Assembly (NCBI GenBank): GCA_030144725.1
Contig: JASKMD010000009.1
Coordinates: 2,743,015 to 2,807,014, forward strand
DNA length: 64,000 nt
Origin: Haematococcus lacustris
Lineage: Eukaryota > Chlorophyta > Chlorophyceae > Chlamydomonadales > Haematococcaceae
Reading direction: 5' to 3'
The position numbers were made by a program, and so were the translations under genes. Of the stretch, positions 9,753 to 21,775 are shown in pieces (positions within the stretch are counted from its first letter, which is position 1; the number at the start of each line of letters is the position of its first letter). Under the pieces are notes generated by a model, which did no database searches, had not been told where the DNA came from, and saw only the letters and a program-made list of their open reading frames with translations.

Positions 9753-12366
9753 ACATGCATGACATCATATCACGGGCTGCGGGCAGTGCGGGGATGCTCA
9801 AGCCAAGGCTCTGCCCGTTGGCACGCGTTGACAAGCACACCACAGTTAAGCCTGCCTGGTTTGACCGGTCATGCAAGGAGGCTAAAGCCGCACTCTGGCA
9901 GGCTCTGCGTAGCGGGGAGGCTTTGCACCTTTACAGGGCTAGAAAGCAGGCCTATAGGAGGCTGGTTGCGAGAGCTAAGTCTGCGTGGTCCAAGCACAGA
10001 GCTGCCAAGCTTCTAGACATGCTCAAGCACAACCCTGGGGATGCACTCAAGATGCTCCGAGTCAAGCACGCACGCCAGCAGTCCATGGTTCCCATTGACA
10101 AGTGGCATCAGCATCTGCAGGCCTACTTCACAACCACCATTGCGGCACATGAAGCACCTGATGTGATCCCTGAGCCAGCCTGGACCAGGCAAGCTGTGCC
10201 TGCCCATTTGCAAGCCGTCCCTCTTGGGAGAGGCAGACCTCACTCTGTCCCTGCCCCTGCCCCTGTCACAATACATGCACCTACCTATGAGCTGCCCCAT
10301 CTTGACAACATCACATCCATTGTTCAAGCACAACTTCGTGAACTCAACAATGACACAGCACCTGGCCTGGATGGGGTCCCAGCCCCCTTCATCAAGCACG
10401 CCCGCACAGTTGAGGAGGGTGTTACCACATACTTGTTGCTCCCTCTGCTTGCCAAATGGTTTCACAGCATGATGCGCACTGGGTGTATCCCAGCGGCTTG
10501 GAAGGTAGCTAGGATCAGCCCCCTCTTCAAGGACACAGACCCCACAGACCCCAACAAGTACAGAATGCTTGCTGTGAGTAGTGTGTTGTACCGCCTGTAT
10601 GCTAACGTCTTGCGGCACGTGCTGACTGCCTGGTGCATGACACACAAAGTGCTGCCAGCTGAGCAGTTTGGGTTCATCCCGGGACGCAGCACCATGCAAT
10701 CCATGTTCATTCTGCGCCATCTTGTCCACGCTCAAAAGGCTAGCGCAGATGCCAAGCACCGCAAGCTTTACACTGCCTTCATTGACTTCAAACAGGCCTA
10801 TGACCACATACCTCGACAACAATTGTGGGAGCACTTACGGGTTGGGGTCAAGCTGCCACAGCCCTTGCTTGCCTGCCTGGAGGGTCTGTATAGGGATGAT
10901 AGCTATGTGCTGATAGATGGCCCCCACCGCACCCCCCCAGTGATTCCGGACCAAGGTGTCAAGCAAGGCTGCCCCATCAGCCCACTCCTGTTTGCTCTCT
11001 ATGTTCACGACATTAGTAAGGAGTTCCTGGGTCCTGTTGATGCTGTGAGGGTGCAAGGCACACCTGTCACCCACTTCATGTATGCTGATGACTTGACCCT
11101 GGTGAGCACCTCGCCCCACGGGCTGCAGCGGCTGGTCTGCCAGCTTCAAGGCTTTGCAGACAGGAAACACCTTACAGTCAATGTGGGCAAGTCAAAGGTG
11201 ATGGTCTTCAATGGCAACTCACAAACTGCAGCACCTAGGATTGGGTACAAGCATGAGATCCTGCCTGTGGTGAGAGAGTTCAAGTACTTAGGCATGCACT
11301 TCAACCCCAGCGCCACCCCTGCTTTTGCTGCCACTCATATGAGGGCTGGCATGTTCCTCGCCATGCGCCAGGCGTGCAAGCGTGCTAGAGAGTATGGGGT
11401 CCTGCATGATCCCTATGCCCTGTGTCACCTCATTAGAGCGTTTGTGCTCCCCTTAGGGCTGTATGGCAGCCAGGTATGGGGCACTGCCTTCCTTGGGCAC
11501 GGTATGCAGCTCTCCAACCCAGTGCAAACACGCATGCTCAGCTTTCTCAGGTTTGCTGCCAGGGTACGTGGCTCAGTGTCAGGCCTGATGGTGCTGCATG
11601 AGTTGGGGCAGCTGCCCCTCCAACTTTACTGGCTTAGGGCTGCATGCAAGTTCTGGAACACTGCCAAACTATCCCACAGTGACCTGCTAATGAGGGTCAT
11701 CAAGGCAGATGTGGAGTTAGGCAGGGGTTGCCAGGCCAGCTGGAGCGCTCAGTTCCAGCTTGCCGCCAGAGAGCTGATGGGGGGTGAGTTCACCTTGAGC
11801 CCGGACATGGTCCTAGGCACCAAGGCTATGGAAGTGAAGTGGCTCGAGAGGTGGGGGAGGCGTTGGGTTGGGTTTGAGGGAGACCCTAGATTGCCTGAGA
11901 CGGTGCATCGGGAGAGATGTTCGTATGCTGCATGGTTCAAGCATGGGGACGGCATTGGCATCAATCACATGGCACCACACCTGCTTAACAGACAACTATC
12001 TACAGAAGTTCGCACGAGCTTGACTAGGTTCAGGTTAGGCAACAGTGGTCTGGGGGTGGAGAAGGCTCGGTTTGAGGGGGTAACTTTCATTGATCGCACA
12101 TGCACTAGATGCACAGAGGGGGTAGTGGATGACGCCATGCATTTCATCTTTGAGTGCACTGCCACGAGTTCCATCAGGGAGCAGCCGGAGTTTGCCATGA
12201 CTTTACAGAACAATAATGAGAATTTGCATGACTTCATGTTGAGCCCATGTGCACCTTTGTTTGTGCACCTTGCTTTGAAGTGCGTTACAGAAAGTCCCGA
12301 ACCCCTAGAGGGGGAGGGCGGCCTAGCAGCCTAACGGCTGACGGCTTAAGCGGTGTAAGCCACATC
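9753..12366 (+). mobile_element. 5'-truncated non-LTR retrotransposon (LINE)
   Basis: A 2614-bp insertion bounded by a 13-bp direct repeat. It starts inside the coding region, so the endonuclease domain is missing, as in usual 5' truncation during target-primed reverse transcription. The 3' end is defined both by the duplication and by the point where the downstream copies at 55-64 kb stop matching, at GGTGTAAGCCACATC; there is no poly(A) tail. Nearly the same sequence recurs in at least four truncated copies in the 55.1-64.0 kb array, so the family has been recently active. Confidence 0.9.
9755..12334 (+). CDS. Non-LTR retrotransposon reverse transcriptase (ORF2 type, N-terminus lost)
   Basis: An uninterrupted 859-codon frame. 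Reverse-transcriptase blocks appear in order: A-P-G-L-D-G-V, F-G-F-I-P-G-R-S-T, the catalytic F-I-D-F-K-Q-A-Y-D (Asp near residue 344), G-V-K-Q-G-C-P-I-S-P-L-L-F, catalytic Y-A-D-D at 443-446, and the thumb block F-K-Y-L-G-M. The C-terminus has a C-x2-C-x9-H-x4-C motif (residues 783-801) seen in many LINE ORF2 proteins. The region before the reverse transcriptase looks like the linker between endonuclease and polymerase. The annotated start lies two bases inside the insertion and is not a natural start. Clade not assigned with confidence; L1-like is possible. Confidence 0.9.
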   Translation: MHDIISRAAGSAGMLKPRLCPLARVDKHTTVKPAWFDRSCKEAKAALWQALRSGEALHLYRARKQAYRRLVARAKSAWSKHRAAKLLDMLKHNPGDALKMLRVKHARQQSMVPIDKWHQHLQAYFTTTIAAHEAPDVIPEPAWTRQAVPAHLQAVPLGRGRPHSVPAPAPVTIHAPTYELPHLDNITSIVQAQLRELNNDTAPGLDGVPAPFIKHARTVEEGVTTYLLLPLLAKWFHSMMRTGCIPAAWKVARISPLFKDTDPTDPNKYRMLAVSSVLYRLYANVLRHVLTAWCMTHKVLPAEQFGFIPGRSTMQSMFILRHLVHAQKASADAKHRKLYTAFIDFKQAYDHIPRQQLWEHLRVGVKLPQPLLACLEGLYRDDSYVLIDGPHRTPPVIPDQGVKQGCPISPLLFALYVHDISKEFLGPVDAVRVQGTPVTHFMYADDLTLVSTSPHGLQRLVCQLQGFADRKHLTVNVGKSKVMVFNGNSQTAAPRIGYKHEILPVVREFKYLGMHFNPSATPAFAATHMRAGMFLAMRQACKRAREYGVLHDPYALCHLIRAFVLPLGLYGSQVWGTAFLGHGMQLSNPVQTRMLSFLRFAARVRGSVSGLMVLHELGQLPLQLYWLRAACKFWNTAKLSHSDLLMRVIKADVELGRGCQASWSAQFQLAARELMGGEFTLSPDMVLGTKAMEVKWLERWGRRWVGFEGDPRLPETVHRERCSYAAWFKHGDGIGINHMAPHLLNRQLSTEVRTSLTRFRLGNSGLGVEKARFEGVTFIDRTCTRCTEGVVDDAMHFIFECTATSSIREQPEFAMTLQNNNENLHDFMLSPCAPLFVHLALKCVTESPEPLEGEGGLAA

Positions 12367-12379
12367 CCATAACAGCAAC
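12367..12379. repeat. Target-site duplication, right (13 bp)
   Basis: Exact copy of 9740-9752 directly after the 3' end of the retrotransposon. Confidence 0.85.
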
Positions 12380-14314
12380 GTCAGCCACGCTTCTGTACTC
12401 CCTCCTCTCCACATGTCGCCTTGCCCAAGTTACTCGCTCAGCATTGGAAGCAACCTCGGCTCAACCACCAGTAGGTGTTCCTCGTCAACTGTGCTGCGCT
12501 GTTCGCAGGTAGTGAGGCTGACTACAGCCCGTCACCCCAAACCTCCAGCATGGGCAAGTCAGCCCTACATGTCAGTCCGCCTAGTGCTGGATTAAGGTCT
12601 CAGTATGCAAGCAAGTCAATAGTGTGCCGTGCTGGCTTGTAACCATGTGTGTGGTTGCTATGCAGCAACACCAACCCCTTTCTCACATGCTTCCAGCTCC
12701 CACCCACGGTAGGTGATGGCATGAGCACTGCTGCCTGTCTGCCATGTGTCCTGCACAGCCCGGCACACAGCCCAGCAGCACCAGGGCCGCCAGGCAACAT
12801 GACAGCATCCCAGCTGAGCATCTCCATCCAGGGCGGAGGGCAGGGCATGTTCAAGAGCACCTGTGCGACCCTGTGCCTGGAAGGGAAATGAGTGCCTGTT
12901 CAGTGCAAGGCAGGCCTGCCAACAGCAGGAACCTGCCCAGCACAGATAGCCGCCCTCGCCTGCAACAGCTGGCAATAACTAATGCACTGTGCTCAGTCAC
13001 AGCACCCTTATGAGTCGAGCCACGCAGGGCCCAGGGCTTCTGCAGTTGCCCTACCCCAGGGGGCCTCCACTGCCCCTGTACCTAGCTGCCTGGCTGCCGC
13101 CACTAAGCTCAGACAAAGCAGGGCTGCATCTGTGCACCTGTCACTGCTGCCGCCCCAACTAGCGGCTGCCCAGCTGACAGCGCTGTGCCGGCCAGTCTGC
13201 TGTAAGCTCAGCCTGTGGAGAGTGCGGTGACAGCTTCAGATGGTCAGGGGTGCGCAGGGCTTTCTGGCTGGCGTCTCATGTCTGTATACCCGCGTCCTTG
13301 ATTTGGTATCTAGGAGGTTTTAGGTCCAGGGCCACACCCCTGAAAGCAGGCAGTGGCACAGTGCACATTCAACCTCAAAAGGTGTGGACAGGGTCAGGGC
13401 ATCAGCACAGCACAGCATGGGTGTGTGTCACAGTGATGATAGCGTGGATGGGCAGGCAGGCGCGGAGGTGAGAAGAGGACAGCCAAGGGTGGGCGGTCAG
13501 TTGGTGGGAGTGGGAGCTAGGGTGGGAGCTCAGCTGGCAGGTGACCTGCTAGAAGAGCGAGGAAGATGAGGCAAGCAGGGGCTGTGGTGGAGGGAAGGGT
13601 GGCTGGCTACTCCCCTCTCAGCCCCTCCGCCCTAGTGGGTACACACATCTGCCTATACTTTGTGCTCCATGGCTGCGCTGACTCGGCTCATGTGGGTAGA
13701 GCTAATGCAACGCTGGGACTGGACTTATGGCAGTGCCCATGTTGCTGCATTCCAACTGCGCCAAGCAATGACCCGCCAGACTACACGGTGCTAGAGCGGC
13801 CAATTCAGCCTTGCTGTTCAAGCGGCACAACCTCCTGCTGAGCTGCACTGAGTGGCTGGGTGCATGTATGGTGCAGCTGAGATGCAGCCTGAGACTTCAA
13901 TAGATGAAAGCTGGTCTGGTTGCTGTCCAGGCTGGACCAGCAGCTATGTCTGCATAGCTCTGCACCCATGAGGGCACAAGGACACACTTCAGGCACTGCA
14001 CGGCCTGGACAGCAATCTAAGCTGATAGTGGCAGTGCTCTGCACCAGCTGTGGTGCAGCATGCGCTGCCTCGCCAGGCACTCGGCAGCTGAGTTGTGATG
14101 CACACAGCATGCACAGCATACACAAGCCACGCGGGTGTGCGCCATGTCAATAAGACAGTAGTGCGCTTGTGCATGCATTGTGCAACTTGTATCGACAACA
14201 CATGGGCGTAACTGCAGACAAGGCCATAGTTTAAGCCAGCCTGCTGGTCTGAGCGCGTTGGTGTGCCAGCCTGCTGCCACGCTAGCTCAAGCCTGTACAG
14301 CTGCTGTGGCCAAC
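12380..14314. other. Region downstream of the PP2A gene, no gene resolved
   Basis: Several Pro/Ala/Cys-rich frames occur on both strands but none could be joined with matching phases. The PP2A stop overlaps a donor-like GTGAGT, so unseen C-terminal exons of that gene could lie here. A short piece near 13690-13725 reads like part of the Fanzor-like repeat family (M-Q-R-W-D-W), weakly supported. Confidence 0.35.
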
Positions 14315-16617
14315 TCACTTAGGCGCCCGCTGGCATGCGGCTGACTGCAGCAGCTGCCACTTGCGGTCCCTCGACTCAATCTGCTGCTGCTGCTGCTGCC
14401 GGTCCTCTTCATACTTGCGCTTGCACTCCTCGTACAGTTGCTCGTCTAGCTCCTGGAACATCTTGCGCACGTTGATGGTGAGCCCATGCACTGCTGGGTT
14501 CCAGTGACTGCTGGTGTTTTCCTCCAGGGCTGGCAGCACAATGGGCAGCAGCTGGTGCCGGTGCTGGGCTACCAGGTTCACAATGTACTCATTGTTCCAC
14601 AGGAAGAGGGAGCGCTCTGCTACCTGGGCAGGCAAGCAGGCCAATAGACAGGCCGGCACATGCTAGCCTGAGCCTGCACCGGATCTAGCTGTGCGCTGTG
14701 AATGGCTACACAGGCAGGCGTAGACGCAGGCAGTACTGACACAGTACAAACTAGGCTTGATACAGAGGCAAGCACAGAAGCAAGTGCGAACATGAAGGCA
14801 GGCGAGAATGCGAGCCATGCTGGTCTTCCTGCCTGTAAAGCTGTCGTATGTCAGGCAACCAAACAGCAAGCTTTTGTCATGCTGCCTTTGTGCACTGTAG
14901 GCTGTCCACGCAGGTCGAGAGCCTAGGGGATGTGTCCTGTCCAATACCCTGTCAGGCCATGTAGGTGAACCACCTGAACAACCTATGCAGCTGCCTTGTA
15001 CAGTGCCAGCAACGCCTGCAGCGGCACACTTGCAGCTCTGAGCTGAGCTTGCAGCATCCTGCGGTGTGCTGTCAATGGTGCACACCTGGAAGTGCTGGCT
15101 GTTGAGGCACTTGGCCAGCTGCTTGAAGAGGGGGATCATGACCTTCTGAAACTCTGGGGACTGCGTGAGCTCCAGGATTTCTTCCAACTCCCCCAAGAAC
15201 AGCACCTCCTTCTGGCTGTTGGTCACTGGCCAATACTTGAGAAGGGATTTCAGCACAGGCTCGGCCAGCTTGGAATCCTTTTCCACAAACTGCAATTCAG
15301 TGCTCAGATGACAGGTAAGCTCTGCCCTGGTCCCCAGTGTGTGCTGCACACCTGCACATGGACTGCAGAGTGTGGCTGGTGTGCTTTGCTGTACCATAGC
15401 TGCTGCCGTTGCTCGAGCTGTCCTGCATTCGTAGCATACCTGTGTGACACAGTATGCGAGTTGCTGATGGTACATCGCCACGCATTTGGGCTTGTGCAGC
15501 GGCATGAGAGCTCTCGAGAGAAACAGCTGCGGAGCACGAAAGCGGCACCGAGGCATGAGCAACGGCTACGGCAGCTGCTTCGTCGCCGGTAGCGGCCTGG
15601 GTACCGCGGCATGCACGGGCACGGTCCGCTCACCTTGTGCTCCTCCTTCAGGGGCAGCGCGAAGCCATTGATGATGGAGCCAAGGATTTCAAGCAGCTCC
15701 GCGACGCCGTTGTGCCTCTCCGTCTCAAAGATGAAGCGATAGAATACGTTGTTGATAGCCTTGCGGATGAACGGCCGATGCACCATGAACTTGCCGTAGA
15801 TGCGATGCAAGATGGTCTTCAAGTAGTCCCGCTCGCGTGGGTCCTCCGAGTCAAACAGCTCCAGCAGCTTAAGCACGAACTGCTGGTCGATGTATTTCTT
15901 GGCCACCTTGGCGTCAGTGTCGTTAGACACGACATAGCGCAGCAGGAACTCGTAGACAATCTATGGCGACACGCCAATGAAGGAGGCACAGACATGTCAG
16001 GACCCTGCGGGGGACGAACCCGGGCCCATGCTGGACTGCAGCGATCAGCGGCTTACCTGCAGGTGGGGCCAGGCTGGATCCAAGCTGGGCTCCTCCTCCT
16101 CGGCGTCGAAGCTCTCAGCCTCGTGGGACCGTGCAGGCGGGAGGCTGCGGAACAGGTTTTGGCTGAGGACGAAGACGATGTCCTCGCTGACTGCCTCCGT
16201 GAACTTGCCACCCCCGCTGTTGGCGTAGTCCACCAATTCCAACAATGTTTGGCGCTTCATTTCCTTCTCCCGCACATGCCTGGTTGGATCCGTGAAGTCA
16301 AAGGTAAAGCCGCACATATGCAGCTTCTGCACGAAGAGATACTGCTTCTCCGCTGGCGAGACATCCCTGAAGCTGGGAAGGGGGTCTGAGTAGTACTGGG
16401 CGAATGTCTGCTCATTGATGACGGGGATCGGTGGCTTCTCGCGTGCTGCTGAGACTGGACGCGCTGCGCTGCTAGAAGCCTTACTCCCAGCGCTGCCTGA
16501 CGATTTTGAGCTAGGTGCACCGGAGCTGGGCGCTTTACTATCTCCATCCTTCTTGTCGTCCTTCTTCGACTGCCCTGAGAAGCGCTGCTTCATATTTTTT
16601 AGCATGATTGCAGGCAC
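14315..16617 (-). CDS. PP2A regulatory subunit B' (B56 family)
   Basis: Scaffold and substrate-specificity subunit of protein phosphatase 2A. Five exons (16057-16617, 15634-15960, 15440-15526, 15086-15289, 14315-14623) join in phase to 495 residues, the usual family length. After a Lys/Ser/Ala-rich N-terminus the HEAT-like B56 core is clear: W-P-H-L-Q at the exon 1/2 junction, [64 protein letters not shown], and W-N-N-E-Y-I in the last exon. The C-terminus is a charged helix with a short Gln run. Start at 16617, with a second in-frame Met at 16605. The stop overlaps a GTGAGT, so a longer splice form is possible. Transcribed in the same direction as the LHCB7-like gene just upstream. Confidence 0.92.
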
Positions 16618-16817
16618 CCCGGCCCTCGCTGGCTAGGCCATCCTATGCCTCCTATGTCATGAGGCGCCAGGGTGCGTGCGCGAAGGATAGCACGCAGAGC
16701 AGGTTGGGTTAATTCAACACATGGCCCGCAGTCCGCTGAAGTCAGTTTTTTTCTTGCGAGCCCCATGCCTTACCGCGCACATGGAAGACTTCAGAGGCTC
16801 TTCATCACAGCTGATAC

Positions 16818-16822
16818 TTACA
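16818..16822 (-). terminator. Poly(A) signal TGTAA for the LHCB7-like gene
   Basis: TGTAA on the minus strand about 20 nt past the stop codon; a second TGTAA overlaps the stop itself. Only about 200 bp separate it from the start of the PP2A gene. Confidence 0.5.
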
Positions 16823-16838
16823 TTCACGACAGCATCCT

Positions 16839-19800
16839 TTACAACGCAGCCAAACGAGTAAATACATTGTTGTGCCAAGGATCCTCCCAAAAGTCCAGCA
16901 AGTTCTTGACTGGGCCTTCACGGGTCACCGCAGCCTGTAGGGCAAACGAACACGAGCCGGCGCATGTGAGAACGTTCACCACTGTGTTTCACCCCTGTGC
17001 GTCATCCTAACTCGCCTGGGCGAAATAGCCTAGCATGGCAACCATGGCCAGGCGGCCATTCTTGATCTCTTTCACAGCTTGGTCTACGAACTCGTCAGGT
17101 CTGCTGCTGAAACCCAGCGGGTCGAATGGAGCGCCTGCAACATCCTCGACATCAGAACTCCTTACACTAGCCGAAAGGTGACATGTGCGTGGCGCCCTGC
17201 TCGACACGAGCCCGCTCACCTTGGACCAGCCATGAGTGCTCTGTCGCCCTAGAGATGTACCACTGTTTCTTCGTGTCCTTGTACTACTTCCATCCAGGGC
17301 AGCTGCTCCCTCTGGGTGAGGTTGCCAGTGTCAGAACTGGCACTCACACCCTGAGGCACTGCCACTGGCACTGCCTTGTGCTTGGCATTGCTATAGCTGC
17401 CACTGGCCCTGCCTGGTGATTGGCACTGCTGGTGGCTGCCTGGCTGCACTGCTGGTGGCTGCACTGCTGGCAGCTGCACTGCTGGTAACTGTAACTGGCA
17501 CTGCCTGCTGACCAGCACTGCCCACCTCCTGGATAGTTGCTGTCTGGGCAGCCGGGGAGGAACACCCCCACAGGCTCCAGGCTGCGTATGCCCACATAGC
17601 GGGCGTACTCAGGGCCACCTGCAGCAGCAGGAGGGCCACAGCACACTGCACTCAGCAGCAGCAGCCAGGAGTTCGCTCACCTGCATGCAGGGGTCCAGAT
17701 TCCACACACATGGAGGCGTAGCATGCAGGGAAGCCGGTGCTACGCAGTGGTCAGCACCAGGGCAGCAGCAGGGGTGGGGGGTAGAGGGGGAGGTAGCAGC
17801 CATAGCTTGACACAGCTGCAGGTGGCTCAGGAACAAGCAAGCATGCAGTACAGCAGTGTGCAGCAAGGCAGCGTGCATGGGACAATATGTAGGAAGGCAA
17901 TGTGTGAAGGAAGCACAGAGCCATTGGGGCGACACCTGGCCTGCAGTGAAGCCGCAAGGCTGAGCAGCGGGGCATGGCAGCAGGGGCCAAAGGTGTGGGG
18001 GCCTGGGCCATAGGGGTGACCCCTGGCTGTCAGTCAACACGCACCCATGAGGGCCAGCTGGCACGCCGCGATGATGCCGATGCCCTGCTTGCCCGCGATG
18101 CGGAACCCCTCGATGCCACCCCTGCAGCCAGGGCCAGCAAGCAGGGGTGTGGGTGTCCAAGGTAGAGGCACCCAGCAAAGCGGTATGGCTGCAGGTGGCC
18201 GGAAACATCCTGACTGAAGCTTTTGCACGGCACGCACTGAGGAGCTGGTACATCACCCCTCACTGCTGCGCTGCCTGCCTGCCACCTTCTTATCACCTTC
18301 CTACCTTATACCTTCCACCTTCCTACCACCTTCCGGCTACCAGCAGGCTACCAGGCTCCCCCTTGTGACTACTTGCTTCTGGCCGGCATGGTGCCCCCCA
18401 CTGCCCCTCCCTGCCTGCCCACCCTTACCAGTTGAAGGTCAGGTCGCCCTGCAGCTTGGCAGCCCCCACCTTCCACCACACAGGCTCACCCAGGGCCACG
18501 CCTTGCATGCTCAACACCTGCAAGCCATGCAAGCCCATGCAAGCCCAGAAATAAAGCCCAGAAATGAGGTACTGTGAGGTTCTGTGAGGGTTTGTCTGCT
18601 GAAGTGCTGCAAATCAACGTCGATTAGAAATGAGCTGGGAAGATGTGCTGTGAAGGGTGTGAGGGCGGCAGCACATCAACACAGTACAGGAGGAGGTCCA
18701 GAGCCACGGGGGCTTGCCCCCTAGGGGTCCCCTGACCCCCCTGGGCCCTGACCTCAGGCACCAGGCAGCCCACAGCAGCCAGCATGGCCCAGCGTGCGTG
18801 CAGCAGCTCAGCCTCGTGGTGCCTGTGGCGCAGACGCAGGGGAACAGGGGGCGCCGCTGAGGTTGTGGTGGCTTGTAGAAGAGGAAGGGGAAGAAGGGGG
18901 AGGGGACGCGGGAGGGGGAGGGGAGGGGGAGGGGACGCAGGAGGGTAAGGGCAGAAGAAAAGGAGCAGGTGGCGGCTTGTGGGAGAGGAAGGGGGAGGGA
19001 TGCGGGAGGCAAAACAGCTACTGGGAAGGTGGGGGGGCAAGAGTGGGAAGGGGAGGAGGAGCAAAACAACAGGTGCCAGCACAAGGTCTGCCTAAGTGTG
19101 TGCTGACTTTACCAAGCAGACACGGCAGCAGGGAAAGGGTACACAGCAGGTGGCCTTAGCAGGTGGTCCTCTGCCAAGTAGCTGTGTACCCTGGGTGACG
19201 CAGCTAGCCTAAAGCAGGCAAGGTCGGAAGGCAGCGCTGGTACAGGGGGACGAGGGGGAGAGAGGGAGGTGCAGAGGGAGAGAGAGAGAGAGAGAGGAGG
19301 GGGAGAGAGGGGGTGCGGGGAGGGGGAGGGGCAGCATCGCTCAATCACCAACCTGGCAAAGACAGCTGGGTCCGCCGCCAGGCCTAGCGGGTCAAAGCCC
19401 TGGTCGCCTGCCACATGGCCCGGCAGGTGGGGAGCGCTGCCCAGGGCCCCAGGCAGGCGGCGCCTGGCTGAACCATACCTGTGCAGCAACAGCCCAATCC
19501 AGCCTGTGTGACCTCACTCTTGTGTGGGGGCAGCAAGCAGGCCTGGGCGGACTGACCTGTGACCTGCAGCTCGCCCCATGCACCATCTCATCTAACCACG
19601 TTGACAGCCCCACGGCAGTGCGGTGAGCTGAAGCAGGTCAAGCACACCCCACCCCATGACTCCCACCAGCGTAAAAAGTGTGTGCCTGCCAAGAGTTGAT
19701 CCCGCGACCAGCCAGTGTGCACTGCCCTCTGGACTATTTCATTACAATAGAAGAACAAGAGCCCTGCCTCCTGGCCCAGCTACCCCTCTCTGGGGCCCTT

Positions 19801-21101
19801 GCCACCCCTCCCTGTCCTGCCCTGCCCCACTGAGCCCCACCCAGCCAGTGTGCACTGCCCCCAAAAAACATCCCAGAGCAAGAGCCCTGCTGCCTGCTTG
19901 CAGCTACTGCCCTGTAGGGGGCCTGGCCACCCCTCCCTGTGCTGCCCTGCCCCGCCCATCCAGCACTCAGCCAGTGCACTGCCCACCATGGACTGCGCTC
20001 CCGTGCCGCTCTGTGTTCAGCCCGCAGCGCCTCAGCTTCTGCCTGCAGCTGCGGCAGCTGTGCAGCCAGGGCGTCTTGCACCTGCAGCCTGGCAGCTGCA
20101 CAGCACGGGGTGAGGGACAGAGGGTTGAGGCCCTGGCAGCTGCACAGCACGGGAGCCAGGCATGGGCCTATATTATAGAATACTCTAGTCTACTACTAGG
20201 ATACTAAAGACTTGGCTCAGGCCTAGATTAGGTAATGGATAATCGGCGGGCCGAGTACATTATGCCTAAATAAGGCCTGGGATAAACCAGTGTTGTTTTT
20301 GTCGTTTCGTCCTGATGCATGATTTATAGCTCAAAGTGACATGGCATAGGTTCATACCCTTGTATATATAGCACGACCTTACTTGAAAACAACGCTCAGG
20401 TAAATAATCCCGCGAATTTATTGCTAAAACACACGAAAGCGCAGGCTGAAAGTCCTTATTTATAGCGCGATGAGCGACAGTGCAGCTCACAAAGCGTCCA
20501 TTTCATAGCACAAACGACCTCTAGAACGTGGCCTCTAAACGACCTCTAAAAACAAAAACGTGTATAGACTCGTCTCAGGACTGGCTGCCTGGCTACAGCC
20601 CTTGGCAGACAGCGGCCAGTGGCAGCAGGCCGGCGGCCGCCGGCCAGTGGGCGGCAGCCCTGGTCCCAGACCCAACCTCCACCACCAAACCAATGACACG
20701 CTGGCCTGGGCTTCAGCTCCACCTCCACCTGCCTGCCCTCGCCCCTGTGCCTGCTCCACCCTGCCTGTCCTCGCCCGTGTGCCTGCTCAACCCTGCCTGG
20801 CCTTGCCACAGCTGTGTGGGTTGTGAGACCCGCTGGAAGCCAAGGACGTGCACCTGCTTGCCTAGCTGGCTCTTGCTGAGCGCCGTCAACGCCGTGACTG
20901 GAAGCGCTGCAAAGACCAGGATGCTGCCGGCCTGCTCGCCAGTGGAGCTTACTACCTGGATGGCAGCCAGGCCTGCAACAATGATCAGCGGCCATGGCAG
21001 CATCATTAGCTTATACTTTGCAATCAATGATCCAGAAATGGCGATGGCAATGGCAATGGCATCAGCGGTGGCAACAGCAATGGCAGAAGATAGGGTGACC
21101 C
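16839..21101 (-). CDS. LHCB7: LHCB7-like chlorophyll a/b-binding protein with extra N-terminal membrane segment
   Basis: Thylakoid antenna-family protein. Nine exons join in phase: 20854-21101, 19987-20081, 19353-19478, 18753-18822, 18429-18517, 18045-18121, 17526-17618, 17016-17134, 16839-16934 (336 codons, incomplete at the 5' end). LHC hallmarks: G-F-D-P-L-G-L, helix-1 [10 protein letters not shown], a second helix, then P-F-D-P-L-G and helix-3 [13 protein letters not shown], ending W-H-N-N-V-F. The stretch [18 protein letters not shown] and [10 protein letters not shown] is what I recall from LHCB7. The first exon here is hydrophobic and ends A-L-P-V-T-A-L-x5-S-x-L-G, followed by a charged helix and W-Y-G. 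This matches the N-terminal extension I recall for plant LHCB7. The last intron has a GC donor (CAG/GCGAGT). The transit-peptide exon is unresolved. Confidence 0.78.
19255..19335. repeat. GA-rich purine tract in an LHCB7-like intron
   Basis: GAGGGAGAGAGAGAGAG-type tract in the intron between the exons at 19353-19478 and 18753-18822. A similar GGGGA-rich tract lies at 18885-18945 in the same intron. Confidence 0.7.
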
Positions 21102-21477
21102 CTGGTAGGGTCCTCGCCCTTCATCCCTTCGTTCTTGCGGCCATGGCAGCAGCAGCAGCAGCAGCAGCTCATTCATTGCAATCATTGATCCAAAAATGGC
21201 AATGGCAGCAGCAGTAACCTCAGGGCGGTGTCACTGGCATGGCCCGCTGCAGTCTCTATGTAAACTATGCCATGTGTAACATCGATTAGGCAGGGTGTGA
21301 TGCGTGCCTGCTGGGGGAGGGTGGGACAAGGCAGCCTGCTGTCGCCCCTACCCCCTTCACAAGCAAGCAGCGGTGGGAGGCAGGGCCTGTGGCGCATGGA
21401 GCAATCAGGTGGTTGGCCCAACCGACCATCCATGTGCATGCACAGAGCAGACCAAAGGCGCTGCCTGCCTTCCCTGT

Positions 21478-21775
21478 AGTATGCTGGTGGCCGGACCTGC
21501 CAGCTCTGCCAGCCAAGGGGCAAGGAGTGACCTACCCTGGGCTACAGACGGCTGCAAGAACATCCACCCAAGGCTCAGCAGCAGCAGCAGCAGCCTGTGG
21601 CACAGTAGTGTGTGCACCCTTTGAACATCAGTGTATGTCAGTCAGGCCAACTCTAGGCTATAGCCCTGTAACAGGAGTCAGGCACTACTGTAAGTGGAGG
21701 GCGCCCATGCCATGAGTGTGGGAGGTACGTAACTCCACACCAAAAAATACCACTTTAGTACCGGGACCTAATCCT
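21478..21775 (+). pseudogene. Fanzor/TnpB-like family, fragment D (C-terminal remnant plus tail)
   Basis: Reads a degenerate C-terminal segment (L-C-W-W-P-D, A-L-P-A-K-G, a Gln/CAG run) followed by the family tail: GCCAACTCTAGGCTATAGCC, a CCTGTAACAGG hairpin, and GCCCATGCCATG. It is antisense to, and upstream of, the first resolved LHCB7-like exon. No catalytic motif remains, so a decayed copy. Confidence 0.6.

Noticed and set aside
10013..10834. 273-codon minus-strand frame opposite the LINE reverse transcriptase
   Set aside because: Shadow of a strong coding region; no domain, and it recurs only where the sense frame is conserved.
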